Virus record (IMG/VR): IMGVR_UViG_3300020032_000004
Location: 1-25,425 of that record
Reading direction: 5' to 3' (one strand)
Length of the DNA stretch: 25,425 nt
Origin: a virus
This document shows, one piece after another, positions 1 through 8,706 of this stretch. Every line of letters begins with the position of its first letter. Positions within the stretch are counted from its first letter, which is position 1. The notes under the pieces are model-generated. The model was not told the DNA's origin. It made no database searches and saw only the letters and a list, made by a program, of their open reading frames with translations. Both the position numbers and the translations under genes were made by a program.

Positions 1-1
1 A

Positions 2-112
2 GTTGGTGGAGCAATTGTATTAAATGAAGGTCAAAATATATTGCTAAGTTTAACAAATAAGAGTGCATCATCTGAAAATTTAAGTATTAGGTTTTTATGG
101 CATGAAAGTTAA
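2..112 (+). CDS. C-terminal end of a small virion-type protein (partial)
   Basis: An open frame enters from the left edge and ends at TAA 110-112, giving 36 residues (begins VGGAIVLNEG, ends IRFLWHES). The alternating hydrophobic and polar residues suggest beta-strands, as in small viral structural or decoration proteins. The next gene follows 43 bases downstream on the same strand and is also a small beta-rich protein, so both may belong to one virion block. The family cannot be named from this fragment. Confidence 0.6.
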   Translation, partial: VGGAIVLNEGQNILLSLTNKSASSENLSIRFLWHES

Positions 113-155
113 ATATTAGTATATAAAGAGTAATAGTTATGGATGGTGATATATT

Positions 156-563
156 ATGAAAGGTATGCCAACTACAAGAGAAGCATTAAATAAATTAGTT
201 TTTGCGTTTGCAAGTAAAGATGTTATTGATGTGACTAATTTGGCTGCTACTATTAATAATGGTGCAAGTATTGATGATACATTAGAAGTTCCAGATTATA
301 AAAATAGTGTAGCGATTGAAGTAAATGTTACTTATGATGCATCTGCTACAGCTGGTGGAAGGTTATTAATATATTATTCAACAGATGGTGCTAATTTTGA
401 TACAGATACTAATAATTTTGTAACATTACCATTTGCATCTGGTACAACAAAACAACAAACATTTACATTTCCTGCACCATCAAAATATATAAAAATAGAA
501 GTAATTAATGATGATGATACTTATGCGCTTACAATAAATCATGTTAAAGTAACATTTTTCTAA
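156..563 (+). CDS. Small beta-rich protein, probable virion component
   Basis: This 135-residue protein starts at ATG 156 with GGTGAT at 145-150. After a short helical N-terminus (about residues 1-22) it is almost all predicted beta-strand with many Thr, Asn, Asp and Ala and no Cys. It has a stretch like those of carbohydrate-binding or beta-sandwich modules (GGRLLIYYSTDGANF, about residues 68-82). There is no signal peptide or membrane segment. Its place next to another small beta-rich fragment and upstream of the portal gene suggests a head decoration, fibre or tail-associated protein. That role is inferred from position and composition; no named family is recognised. Confidence 0.65.
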   Translation: MKGMPTTREALNKLVFAFASKDVIDVTNLAATINNGASIDDTLEVPDYKNSVAIEVNVTYDASATAGGRLLIYYSTDGANFDTDTNNFVTLPFASGTTKQQTFTFPAPSKYIKIEVINDDDTYALTINHVKVTFF

Positions 564-600
564 ATATTTTTATTTTTTAAAAATATAAATTTTTCACTTT
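564..600 (+). terminator. T-rich transcription terminator
   Basis: Directly after the TAA at 561-563 lie several T runs broken by A runs (ttttattttttaaaaatata and then aattttt). Archaeal RNA polymerase terminates at such T-rich stretches. The position after a gene and before a long non-coding region supports this. Confidence 0.4.
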
Positions 601-671
601 ATTTTAGATAATATAAGAATTATTAGATTTTATTTTATAGTAAATAAAAGTAGATTATTTTTATTTATAAG

Positions 672-690
672 TAGTATCTATACATAATAT
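672..690 (+). repeat. Direct repeat copy 1 (19 bases)
   Basis: The sequence tagtatctatacataatat occurs here and again at 1019-1037, 347 bases apart, both copies in the non-coding region before the portal gene and both followed by T-rich DNA. It could be a protein-binding site (operator, origin iteron or packaging signal). Confidence 0.75.
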
Positions 691-959
691 TTTTTGTTTT
701 TTATATTATAGATATTATAATTTTGTATATATGATTCAGTATGTTGTAAATATATTTAGAGTTATATTTTTACTTGCTTTAATTTAAAATAATTTATAAT
801 ATGAAGTGTTTTATTTATTTTTTAAAAAATATAGTAATTTAACTTTGAAAGGTATATATGTTTAATAATCATTTTACTAAAGCAAATACTAATTGAATAA
901 TAATTGTGTCAGTATATTGATTAATAAAAATAAACATTTTTCCTTCTTTTTATAATAAA

Positions 960-975
960 ATATAAGTAATAATAT
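960..975. repeat. Inverted repeat, left arm (16 bases)
   Basis: The sequence atataagtaataatat is the exact reverse complement of 1065-1080. Beyond the outer ends the match continues through tttatta after a two-base offset. The arms are 89 bases apart, and the space between holds a 9-bp hairpin and one copy of the direct repeat. Confidence 0.75.
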
Positions 976-997
976 CTTATTTCATAATAAATAAGAT
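974..997. repeat. Perfect 9-bp hairpin with 6-base loop
   Basis: Bases atcttattt at 974-982 pair with aaataagat at 989-997 around the loop cataat. The hairpin lies just inside the left arm of the larger inverted repeat. Confidence 0.6.
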
Positions 998-1018
998 TAA
1001 ATTGTTTATATTTTAAAA

Positions 1019-1037
1019 TAGTATCTATACATAATAT
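1019..1037 (+). repeat. Direct repeat copy 2 (19 bases)
   Basis: Second exact copy of tagtatctatacataatat (first at 672-690). It lies 77 bases before the portal start codon, a distance at which a regulator or promoter element could act. Confidence 0.75.
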
Positions 1038-1064
1038 ATTTTTTTAATAAAATGTTACATTTAA

Positions 1065-1080
1065 ATATTATTACTTATAT
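1065..1080. repeat. Inverted repeat, right arm (16 bases)
   Basis: atattattacttatat is the exact reverse complement of 960-975. It ends 33 bases before the portal start codon, so it overlaps the expected promoter or leader of the head operon. Confidence 0.75.
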
Positions 1081-1113
1081 ATTTTATTAAATATAATATT
1101 TATTGGTGATAAT

Positions 1114-3126
1114 ATGGAATTGTGGAAAAATATAAAAGAATTTTTTAGAAAAAATGATAATGATGAAACAACTAATATATATTTTAATATGAATTCTGAT
1201 AGTAAGGTTAAGGAGTTTATGAAATATTTAAATAGTAGTGGTGAAAATGATTCTGATTTTAGGCCTGTTGATTTTGGATATTCGCCATTGATGTTTAATA
1301 CAGCGTTAAATAAAGGGCCTTATTTACCATATATGTTTTATTTTTCTGAAATGTTAGTATATAATTGTGATGTGTTGAGGACAATAATAAAGGCAATTGT
1401 GTGGGAAACATTTAGGAATGGTGTTTATTTGAAGGAAAGATTTATTGTGAAATGTCCTAAATGTGGTGCTGAATATAATGAGCCACAAAGTGTTTGTGAA
1501 ATTTGTGGTAATAAAAAATTAAAATCTCCAAATAAATATGAAAGTGTTAAAATTAATAAGTGGATGAAGCGTGTAAATTATAATAATCAAACATTAGTAG
1601 ATGTGCTTGAGGATATTGATTGGAATTTAAATATTTTTGATAACGCATATGTTGTAATAAGAAAAAGGTATATGTATAATAAAGAAGGTAGATTAATTGG
1701 TGCTAAACCAATTGAATTATTAAGTGGTGATGTTAAATCCATTTCTTTATTAATGAGTCAGGATGGTAGATTGGGATATGATGAAAATGGAAATATGTTA
1801 TTTGTTTGTCCTAAACATAGGGATGAATTAATTCAAGTAAGTGAAAGTGAGTTTAAGAAAAAAGGTTATATTAAATGTCCTGTTTGTGGTAGAGAGGCTC
1901 TTCAAGCATTTGCTCAATATGGTAAAGTTGCTGGTGGTTTAACTGGTGTTTCATCATCAACATCTGATAGTAAATATTATTTGTGTAGAGGAGAAGTGTT
2001 ACATGTTAAGAAATTTACACCTGGTGTTGGATATGGTTTTCCAATGCCTTCAACAATTGCTATGAAGGTTTTAGTTTTAATGAAGATGGATTCATATATA
2101 TTGGCTGGATATAGTTTGGGAAGACCACCAAAGGGATTATTAATTTTAAAAGGAAATAGAGATAGTATTGCAAAATCTTGGGAATATATTGAGGAAATGA
2201 GTAGAAGAAATCCTTGGACAATTGCTCCATTGGTTATTGAAGGTTATGAAAAGTATAGTGGTAAGATTGCAGAGTGGATTGATTTAAGTTTGAAAATGGA
2301 TGAACCAACTCTTATTCAATATAGAGATGAATTAAGGAGAAGTATTGGTGTTTGTTATGGTGTTATGCCAGTGTTTCAAGGAGATATGTCTGTTGGTGGT
2401 GGTTTAGCGAATGAAGGATTACAAATTACAATAACAAATAGAACTATTGAAAATGAGCATAAGATTATGAATGAAATTCTTGAATGGATTTGTAAGCAGT
2501 ATGGATATAATAATTATTCGTTATTAATGAAACCACATGAAGAAAAGGATATGATGGCACAATTACAGAGAATTGATGCTAGGTTAAAGATTGCTAAGGA
2601 GTTAATTGCTCTTGGATATAATGTTCAAATTACAGAAGGTGTTGATGGTATTGAATTTAAATTACTTGATGGTGATTTGGATAGTGAAGTGATTAGGAAA
2701 ATTAAAGAATTGGCACAAACAAAAGGTATTACATTATCTATGAGTGATGATGAGTTGTCAGATGTTATATTAAAAGTTTTAGAGAATCCACAACTTGTTG
2801 AGAATGAATTTGGCGCTCAAGGACAAATGATGCCTAATGAAGGACAAATATCTGGTAATGTTGGACAAGGTATTGAAAATAAAGAGACACAAAGTATATC
2901 TGAACAAGTTGAAGAAGAAGAGAAAGAGGAAGAACAGAGGGAAAAAGCAAATAAGAAAAAAAGATGGGCAAGGATTTTAGAAGCGGTATTTGGTGGTGAT
3001 TATATGAAAAGGCCTAAAGCAACAAGGTATGAAGGTGATATGTTAGGTAGTTATCCTACTGATGGTAGAGCAACAGAATCAAGGAATTTAAAGGGACATC
3101 CAAGTGTTGGTGATGAAAAAGAATAA
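1114..3126 (+). CDS. Portal protein with two zinc-binding clusters
   Basis: At 670 residues this fits a phage portal protein, the dodecameric ring at the capsid vertex through which DNA is packaged and ejected. Portal-like features are the order of genes (portal, protease, scaffold, capsid) and the C-terminal core around residues 405-460, with YRDELRRSIGVCYGVMP followed by a region ending in a helix with EHKIMNEILEWICKQYG. Two Cys clusters look like zinc ribbons: C114-x2-C117-x10-C128-x2-C131 and C232-x2-H235-x19-C255-x2-C258. The C-terminus (about 580-640) is very rich in Glu then Lys. ATG 1114 is set by GGTGAT at 1105-1110. The portal call is strong; the zinc role is read from the motifs. 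Confidence 0.85.
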   Translation: MELWKNIKEFFRKNDNDETTNIYFNMNSDSKVKEFMKYLNSSGENDSDFRPVDFGYSPLMFNTALNKGPYLPYMFYFSEMLVYNCDVLRTIIKAIVWETFRNGVYLKERFIVKCPKCGAEYNEPQSVCEICGNKKLKSPNKYESVKINKWMKRVNYNNQTLVDVLEDIDWNLNIFDNAYVVIRKRYMYNKEGRLIGAKPIELLSGDVKSISLLMSQDGRLGYDENGNMLFVCPKHRDELIQVSESEFKKKGYIKCPVCGREALQAFAQYGKVAGGLTGVSSSTSDSKYYLCRGEVLHVKKFTPGVGYGFPMPSTIAMKVLVLMKMDSYILAGYSLGRPPKGLLILKGNRDSIAKSWEYIEEMSRRNPWTIAPLVIEGYEKYSGKIAEWIDLSLKMDEPTLIQYRDELRRSIGVCYGVMPVFQGDMSVGGGLANEGLQITITNRTIENEHKIMNEILEWICKQYGYNNYSLLMKPHEEKDMMAQLQRIDARLKIAKELIALGYNVQITEGVDGIEFKLLDGDLDSEVIRKIKELAQTKGITLSMSDDELSDVILKVLENPQLVENEFGAQGQMMPNEGQISGNVGQGIENKETQSISEQVEEEEKEEEQREKANKKKRWARILEAVFGGDYMKRPKATRYEGDMLGSYPTDGRATESRNLKGHPSVGDEKE

Positions 3127-3184
3127 ATATTATACTTTATAATATTTTATTTTGTTTAAAAGTATTGAGTAATAAGGTGGTAAT

Positions 3185-5485
3185 ATGGATAATTTTAATA
3201 AATATTATAGATTAATTAAACCAGAAGAAATCCCAAAGTATCGTGATGCTGGTGTTCAAATTTATCAATCACGAGGCGGAAAATTTTATGCGATTATTGA
3301 ACCTGGAACAAATCCATTGAGGTCTTTAAGTATAAATGATGAAAAGTTAGAAACAGGTAATGATCTTGGTGATGCATTTGTTGAAATGATTTTTGATGTA
3401 TTTGATGATAGCGCCAATGAATTTTTTAGTGCTATTGAAAAGATAGATAATAAAAAAATTCAATATGATTATGAATTGGAAAAATATTCATTTGATATTT
3501 TAGGTAAATTGACTATACTTAGGAATATTGGTGAAATTAATGATGATATATTGTCAAAATTAGTAAATAATTATTTTGATTATATAGCTGATAAATATGG
3601 AGTGGAATCTGTTATAAAACTTAAAGTTGAATTACTTGATAAATATTTTGACAGTATTAAAGTTGATGTACAAAATATAAATGAAGTTGTAGATAATGAA
3701 AATGATGAAATGTATAATTATGATGAAATAGTTATTGATTTATATAGTAAAGATATGTATAATAAAATATTTAAAAGTAAAAATTATAAAGTGGATGATA
3801 ATGTTATAGATAAATTTATAAATAACTTGAAGAAAATAAAGGATGATAATATTGATGAATATAATAATTTAAATGAAATAATTAATGATATATTATCTGA
3901 TATATTGGATAATAATAATAGTGTAGAAGATATGTATAAAATAGTTAATTTTATTGGAAATGTAGATATTGTTGATGATGATGAATATGCTATTGAACAT
4001 AAAAAGAGTGATTCATTAAATTATGTTTTAAGTAAAAATATTGGGCAATATATTGGTAAGAGTATCGAATTTAATAATAATGATAGAAAATATGTTGTTA
4101 ATGTAAATGATATATTACCAAGATTATTTGGAGAGTGTAAAGTATATGATATAAAAATTAATAAAATAAAAGCAAGTGATGTATCTGAATATATATTTGA
4201 TTTAATTGAACCAAATATAGATACAAGTGAATTATTAAAACTTGAGGGTAAAAGTGCTAATGTTAGAAGTGAAGAAATATCTAGTAAATTGTATGATGGA
4301 AGTACATTAAGTCCAAAGTATTTAGAAAGATATATTATTAATAAATATGGTGAAAAAGTATTTGATGAAGAATTTCAAAAAACACTTTATAAAAGGACAA
4401 ATATTGATATGAATGATTTTATTGAGTTAAATAAATCTATTGGGTGTTATGATGAAAATGATATAGATAATCATTTTAGTATTGAATATGAATATGTTTT
4501 TGCTGATGTTTTTAAAAATAAGATATTTAATTATAATATTAATGAAAAATATTATCCAATTGTTTATGATGATAGTTTGATTGATGATGAATTATCTACT
4601 GATTATGCGATGGAAGTTAATATGGGCTTTTTAAAAGGTAAAGATGCTATTAAAAATGTTGCAAAAATTCTTGGTATAGGTAAAGAATATGGTTTAATAC
4701 AAAATGAGTTATGTGGAATGCATATTCATGTTGAATCTAATGATATTATTAATAAATTTTATGATAGTATGAATGATGTTGATAAAGTTAAAACTGTATT
4801 AATAATATCTGGTATTATTGATCAAATTTATAATAGTGAATATATATCAGAAATTAGAAAGGAAAGTACATTTGCTCAATATATTGATAATTATGTTGAT
4901 GTTATGGATGTTGTTAGTGAATTTGAAAAAAGTGGTGAGAATGATATTATATCTTTTATGTATGGTAATTTTGATTATGATGTTGTAAGTAATATTGAAG
5001 AGTGGATTAATGGTGGAAAATTTTATGCTGTTAAATTTGATGATGATAAAGGAACTCTTGAATATAGAGTATTTGAAAATTTGGATAATTCACCAATTAA
5101 AGCACAATTAAATGTTGAACTTGCGCTTCAATTAACAAAATATATAAATCATATTATTAATGGAAATCTTGATGAAGAGTATAATAAATTGTATAGTGGT
5201 AAATTTAATTTAAAAGATGCTATTGGTGATGAATTATATGAAAAGTTGGTATCATATTCAAGAGAAAATAAATTGAGAAAAGAGTATTTATCTGATATTG
5301 CTACAAGTATGACAACATTTAAAGCGAAGGAAATTGAAGATATAAATTTGAGTAATGTTGAAGGTAAAGTAATATCATTTGAAAGAGATGATGATACAGG
5401 TGAATTATATAGAATTGAAATTGATGAAAATGGTAATAAAAGGATATATAATGAATTTGGAAATATTATAAATAGAGGTGAGTAA
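3185..5485 (+). CDS. Large protein with a probable amidoligase domain
   Basis: This is a 766-residue acidic protein, rich in Asp, Asn and Ile. A region from about 430 to 650 resembles the glutamine-synthetase-fold amidoligase family (Amidoligase_2): an E-x-E pair in FSIEYEYVF (E434, E436), a DDS then a strand (about 462-480), the signature GMHIHVE (H513, H515) and a later LEYRVFEN strand. Such enzymes use ATP to form amide bonds, and some occur in phages. Residues 1-60 form a separate small beta-containing domain and 60-430 are mostly helical, with no recognised family. It lies between portal and protease, so it could modify a virion protein or the host envelope, or be a virion-borne protein. 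The amidoligase call rests on motifs only. Confidence 0.6.
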   Translation: MDNFNKYYRLIKPEEIPKYRDAGVQIYQSRGGKFYAIIEPGTNPLRSLSINDEKLETGNDLGDAFVEMIFDVFDDSANEFFSAIEKIDNKKIQYDYELEKYSFDILGKLTILRNIGEINDDILSKLVNNYFDYIADKYGVESVIKLKVELLDKYFDSIKVDVQNINEVVDNENDEMYNYDEIVIDLYSKDMYNKIFKSKNYKVDDNVIDKFINNLKKIKDDNIDEYNNLNEIINDILSDILDNNNSVEDMYKIVNFIGNVDIVDDDEYAIEHKKSDSLNYVLSKNIGQYIGKSIEFNNNDRKYVVNVNDILPRLFGECKVYDIKINKIKASDVSEYIFDLIEPNIDTSELLKLEGKSANVRSEEISSKLYDGSTLSPKYLERYIINKYGEKVFDEEFQKTLYKRTNIDMNDFIELNKSIGCYDENDIDNHFSIEYEYVFADVFKNKIFNYNINEKYYPIVYDDSLIDDELSTDYAMEVNMGFLKGKDAIKNVAKILGIGKEYGLIQNELCGMHIHVESNDIINKFYDSMNDVDKVKTVLIISGIIDQIYNSEYISEIRKESTFAQYIDNYVDVMDVVSEFEKSGENDIISFMYGNFDYDVVSNIEEWINGGKFYAVKFDDDKGTLEYRVFENLDNSPIKAQLNVELALQLTKYINHIINGNLDEEYNKLYSGKFNLKDAIGDELYEKLVSYSRENKLRKEYLSDIATSMTTFKAKEIEDINLSNVEGKVISFERDDDTGELYRIEIDENGNKRIYNEFGNIINRGE

Positions 5486-5487
5486 TT

Positions 5488-6141
5488 ATGAGTATAAAAT
5501 TAAAAGAAATGTTTAAGAATAAATATGTAAAATCTATAATTGATGGTAAAAATATTAATATATATAATGATGAACCATCAAAGTATATTTATATTGATAA
5601 TTTATTGATGAATGAATTATTATGTTATATTGTTAGTGAGGGTTATTATTATAATATTTTAAAAGAATATAGTGGTAATTATATTGATTGTTTAGAAGAA
5701 TTTATTAATGATAATGGTATTGATAGTAAAAGTTGTATAGGGGATGTTGTTAATATATTTTTTGATGAATATGTTAATGAAGATATGATAAAGTGTATGT
5801 GGGTTGTTATACCAAAGGATGTTTATGATAATATGATAAATAAATATGATTGTGTTAAAACCAAAAATAGTTGTATGATTATAACCAAAAGTTTTAAAAT
5901 TGTTGTTTTCTATACTACAAAGTATATGAATAAAGATGTTTATGTTGGATATGTTTTATGTAAAGGTTATTATAGGTTGTATAAAGATTATTTAAATCTT
6001 GGTGGTCGTGTGTTATGTGATGATGATTGGTTTAGTGGTAGATTATTTTATGGTATTAAATCTGATAGTTATTATTTAAAAAGTAAATTTAAAAGATTGA
6101 ATAATAAAATAAATAAAATTAAAAATAAAATTAAGAGGTGA
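5488..6141 (+). CDS. Unrecognised protein with a basic C-terminal tail
   Basis: The protein has 217 residues and no family I recognise. It is rich in Tyr, Asn, Ile and Asp, has about nine Cys with no paired motif, and ends in a strongly basic tail (about the last 22 residues: mostly Lys, Asn, Ile and Arg), which may bind nucleic acid or acidic partners. ATG 5488 is two bases after the upstream stop, and GAGGTGAG at 5475-5482 lies inside the end of the upstream gene, so translation is probably coupled. Its own TGA stop sits within the ribosome binding site of the next gene. The three genes 3185-6875 appear to form one cassette between portal and protease. Confidence 0.7.
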   Translation: MSIKLKEMFKNKYVKSIIDGKNINIYNDEPSKYIYIDNLLMNELLCYIVSEGYYYNILKEYSGNYIDCLEEFINDNGIDSKSCIGDVVNIFFDEYVNEDMIKCMWVVIPKDVYDNMINKYDCVKTKNSCMIITKSFKIVVFYTTKYMNKDVYVGYVLCKGYYRLYKDYLNLGGRVLCDDDWFSGRLFYGIKSDSYYLKSKFKRLNNKINKIKNKIKR

Positions 6142-6146
6142 TTACT

Positions 6147-6875
6147 TTGAAATTTATTATTTTTCCTGATTGTCATTATGGATATAAGAATAGAGCAGAT
6201 GTATCAATTGAAAGGGCAATAAATTTATATGAGAGTGAATATGGTAAAGTTGATAAAATAATAATTCTTGGTGATTTTATAGATTTGTGGAGGAGGAGTA
6301 TAGATGATGTTTTAATTGAATGTAAAGATGTGATTGATTTTTTAGAAAGTAGACATCAAGATGTTATATATTGTAAAGGAAATCATGATTTTATTATTGA
6401 TGATTTATTAAAGGATAGGAAAATAAATATTGTTGATAGATATAAGTTTGGTAATTATGTATTTGAGCATGGTCATTATATAGATTATTTGAGTATGAGT
6501 AAATTGTTTGTTAGTATTGATAATTTTAATAAATTTGCGGAAGAAATGTGTTATAGTGATACAAATTCTGGTAATTTTTTAAGTAGGATGTGGAATATGT
6601 ATAAATTAATATATAGGGGATTTGGAAGTGCATTATTTAAGTATAAAAATAAAGTTGATTATAAATTTAATAAGATGGATAAATTATCAAGTGTTATATA
6701 TGGTAAATATAAAAAAGTTATAATTGGGCACTTTCATAATTCATGGATTAGTGAAAATTTAATTTCACTTCCAGCATTTAGTGAGGGGTATTTTACAATA
6801 TTTAATAATGGTGAATTTGAGTATTATTATTGTATGTCATCAACTGATGATATTATCAAATGTGATTCTATTTAA
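6147..6875 (+). CDS. Calcineurin-like metallophosphoesterase
   Basis: This 242-residue protein has the full metallophosphoesterase motif set: D8-x-H10 (FPDCHYG), GD (L41-G-D43), GNHD (78-81), a GH after FEHG (108-110) and a C-terminal IGHFH. These residues bind two metal ions and cleave phosphomono- or diesters; the substrate cannot be told. The start is TTG 6147, placed four bases after GAGGTGAT (6135-6142); a GTG at 6138 lies inside that binding site and is less likely. The gene overlaps the site containing the upstream stop, so it is coupled to the unknown protein before it. It could act on nucleic acid, nucleotides or an envelope intermediate. Confidence 0.85.
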   Translation: MKFIIFPDCHYGYKNRADVSIERAINLYESEYGKVDKIIILGDFIDLWRRSIDDVLIECKDVIDFLESRHQDVIYCKGNHDFIIDDLLKDRKINIVDRYKFGNYVFEHGHYIDYLSMSKLFVSIDNFNKFAEEMCYSDTNSGNFLSRMWNMYKLIYRGFGSALFKYKNKVDYKFNKMDKLSSVIYGKYKKVIIGHFHNSWISENLISLPAFSEGYFTIFNNGEFEYYYCMSSTDDIIKCDSI

Positions 6876-6941
6876 TTTTTTATAGTATTTATATATTTAA
6901 ATAAAATATAATTTTAATATTAATATTTAAAGGTGATTAAT

Positions 6942-8045
6942 ATGGAGTTTGGTTTAGAGATTTTGGGCAAATCTGACATGAGGTTAATTGGTGGATGGGC
7001 AAGTGTTGAAATTGTTGATTTTGAGAAAGATTATGTTCCAGTAAATGAACTTGCAAATGCAATGGTTGCTTATATGAAAAATAAAGGTGGTCAAATATTT
7101 TATGAGCATCAAAATAAATCTGTTGGTAGAGTAATTTATTGGGATATTAGGAAACATCCAACAACTGAAAAAATGGGTATATATATAATTGCATGTGTTG
7201 ATAAAGGATATGAATTTGATGATGCTGTTTGGAATAATGTTAAAGAAGGAGAATTGAAAGGTTTTAGTATTTCTGGATTTGCAAAATCTGAGGAACAGAT
7301 TATTAAATCAGAGGATGGTAAGGAAGAAAGAGTTAGAGTTTTGAAGAATATTGAAATGATGGAAATTAGTTTGGTACATAAACCAGCAAATCAATATGCT
7401 TTAATTGATGAATATAATATGTTTGCTAAGGGAGTAAGAACAAATGATATTCCAGATATGATTAAAGACCTTATTGCTGAAGTAAGTGAGAAAGTTGATG
7501 CTGTAACTTTACAAAAAATTGTTGATATAATTGCAACATATAATAAAAATAATAATGGTGTTGGAACACAAGATGTTGAAGTTGAAGAAGTTATAATGCC
7601 AGTATCAAAATCTGTTAAAGATACGGATGATTTAAAGAGAATATTAGTTGGTGTATTAGATGAAGCGAAAAAAGTAAAGGGCTTTGTTGAACATCATACT
7701 GAATCTGGTGAATATAAAGGTATGGCGGATGATATTGTTAAAACAATTCAAGCATTAATTGATGAAGTTAGTGAAGGAATTATTACTGTAAATAGTGAGA
7801 AAGATAAATCTGAATGTATGGAGGAATTTGAAACATCTGATGAGGAAGAAAGTGAGACATTTAATGATGAAGAAAATGAAAGTGTTAATAAAGAAGAAGG
7901 AACTATTACAAGTGAAACAGAAGGGTATGTTAATAGAGTATCTAGCGAACTGAATGAAAGGAAGAGAAAAAAGAGATCATGTATAGTTAAACATTATGTT
8001 AGGATAGGTGGATTGATGTCAAAAGTTGAAAAAATGCTAAAATAA
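6942..8045 (+). CDS. Prohead protease, XkdF-like
   Basis: The N-terminal 150 residues resemble viral capsid maturation proteases of the HK97/XkdF group: an opening GWASVEIVD strand, FYEHQ with the likely catalytic His56, a VGRV strand, GFSISG with the likely catalytic Ser (109 or 111), and EISLVHKPANQ. This enzyme would cleave scaffold and capsid proteins inside the procapsid. The C-terminal half (about 200-367) is acidic and helical, with a Glu/Asp/Ser stretch near 290-330 and a basic end, and may act as an extra scaffold-like or binding region. ATG 6942 follows AGGTGAT at 6931-6937. It stands before scaffold and major capsid genes, as expected. The GTG at 6933 overlaps the binding site and was not chosen. 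Confidence 0.8.
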   Translation: MEFGLEILGKSDMRLIGGWASVEIVDFEKDYVPVNELANAMVAYMKNKGGQIFYEHQNKSVGRVIYWDIRKHPTTEKMGIYIIACVDKGYEFDDAVWNNVKEGELKGFSISGFAKSEEQIIKSEDGKEERVRVLKNIEMMEISLVHKPANQYALIDEYNMFAKGVRTNDIPDMIKDLIAEVSEKVDAVTLQKIVDIIATYNKNNNGVGTQDVEVEEVIMPVSKSVKDTDDLKRILVGVLDEAKKVKGFVEHHTESGEYKGMADDIVKTIQALIDEVSEGIITVNSEKDKSECMEEFETSDEEESETFNDEENESVNKEEGTITSETEGYVNRVSSELNERKRKKRSCIVKHYVRIGGLMSKVEKMLK

Positions 8046-8106
8046 TAAATAAGGTATTTAAATATGTTTTTATGTATTTTTATATATTAATGTATGTGGT
8101 GATAAT

Positions 8107-8685
8107 ATGACTGTTAAAGACAAGTTGAAGGAAATAGTTAAGACTGATGAGGAAGAAAAAATGCCAGAAGAAGAATATGTTGGTAATGAAGAAACTGGTT
8201 TTGAAGATGAGGAAGAGCCAGTTGATAAAATTGATGCTGTTGTAGAAAGTATTGAAGGAGTTGTAGATAAATTGGCTGATGTTGTTTCAAACTTATCTGA
8301 AATTATAGATAAATTAGATACTAATGTTAGTGGTTTGAAGGAAGAAAATGAAGAGATGAAGGAAGAGTTAAAAGCATTAAAGGATACAATTGAAAAAACA
8401 TTGATTAGTGAAACCGAGGATGAATCTGAAAATGTTGAGGAAGATGAAGAGGAAGATGAAGAGGAAGAGGAAATGGAGAAACCTGATGATGTAGAGAGTG
8501 TAAATAAAGGGTATGATAAAGAGGATTTAACTAAGGGTGTTGAAGATATTGATGTTGTTGATACACCATCAGTACCAAACGCACAATTGGGTGGTGAAAT
8601 TAATAAAGGTGATGAATTATTAACAAAGATTTTAGATTTAGGTGCTGATGTTAATGTTGCTGAAATTATTAAATCTAAACAATAA
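8107..8685 (+). CDS. Capsid scaffold protein
   Basis: A 192-residue, very acidic and helix-rich protein. Residues about 38-100 contain heptad-like hydrophobic spacing, consistent with a coiled coil, followed by a run of almost pure Glu and Asp (about 108-128). No Cys is present. A short acidic coiled-coil protein between the protease and the major capsid gene is the usual form and position of a scaffold, which guides procapsid assembly and is then removed by the protease. ATG 8107 has TGGTGAT just upstream. The call rests on composition and gene order rather than on a family motif. Confidence 0.7.
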   Translation: MTVKDKLKEIVKTDEEEKMPEEEYVGNEETGFEDEEEPVDKIDAVVESIEGVVDKLADVVSNLSEIIDKLDTNVSGLKEENEEMKEELKALKDTIEKTLISETEDESENVEEDEEEDEEEEEMEKPDDVESVNKGYDKEDLTKGVEDIDVVDTPSVPNAQLGGEINKGDELLTKILDLGADVNVAEIIKSKQ

Positions 8686-8706
8686 ATATAATGAGGGTGA
8701 ATAAAT

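Larger units (their letters stand above)
564..1113. other. Long AT-rich non-coding region with repeats
   Basis: These 550 bases hold no convincing gene on either strand. The left end has T runs suitable for archaeal termination (about 566-600). Inside are a 19-base direct repeat (672-690 and 1019-1037), a 16-base perfect inverted repeat (960-975 and 1065-1080) and a 9-bp hairpin (974-997). The right end must carry the promoter of the portal operon. A 12-codon ORF at 858-896 was considered and not accepted. The layout could suit an origin, packaging site or regulatory region; none is proven. Confidence 0.6.

Noticed and set aside
858-896. 12-codon ORF (MFNNHFTKANTN) after AAAGGTATAT in the long non-coding region
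   Set aside because: The binding site is poor and the ORF is too short to support without conservation.
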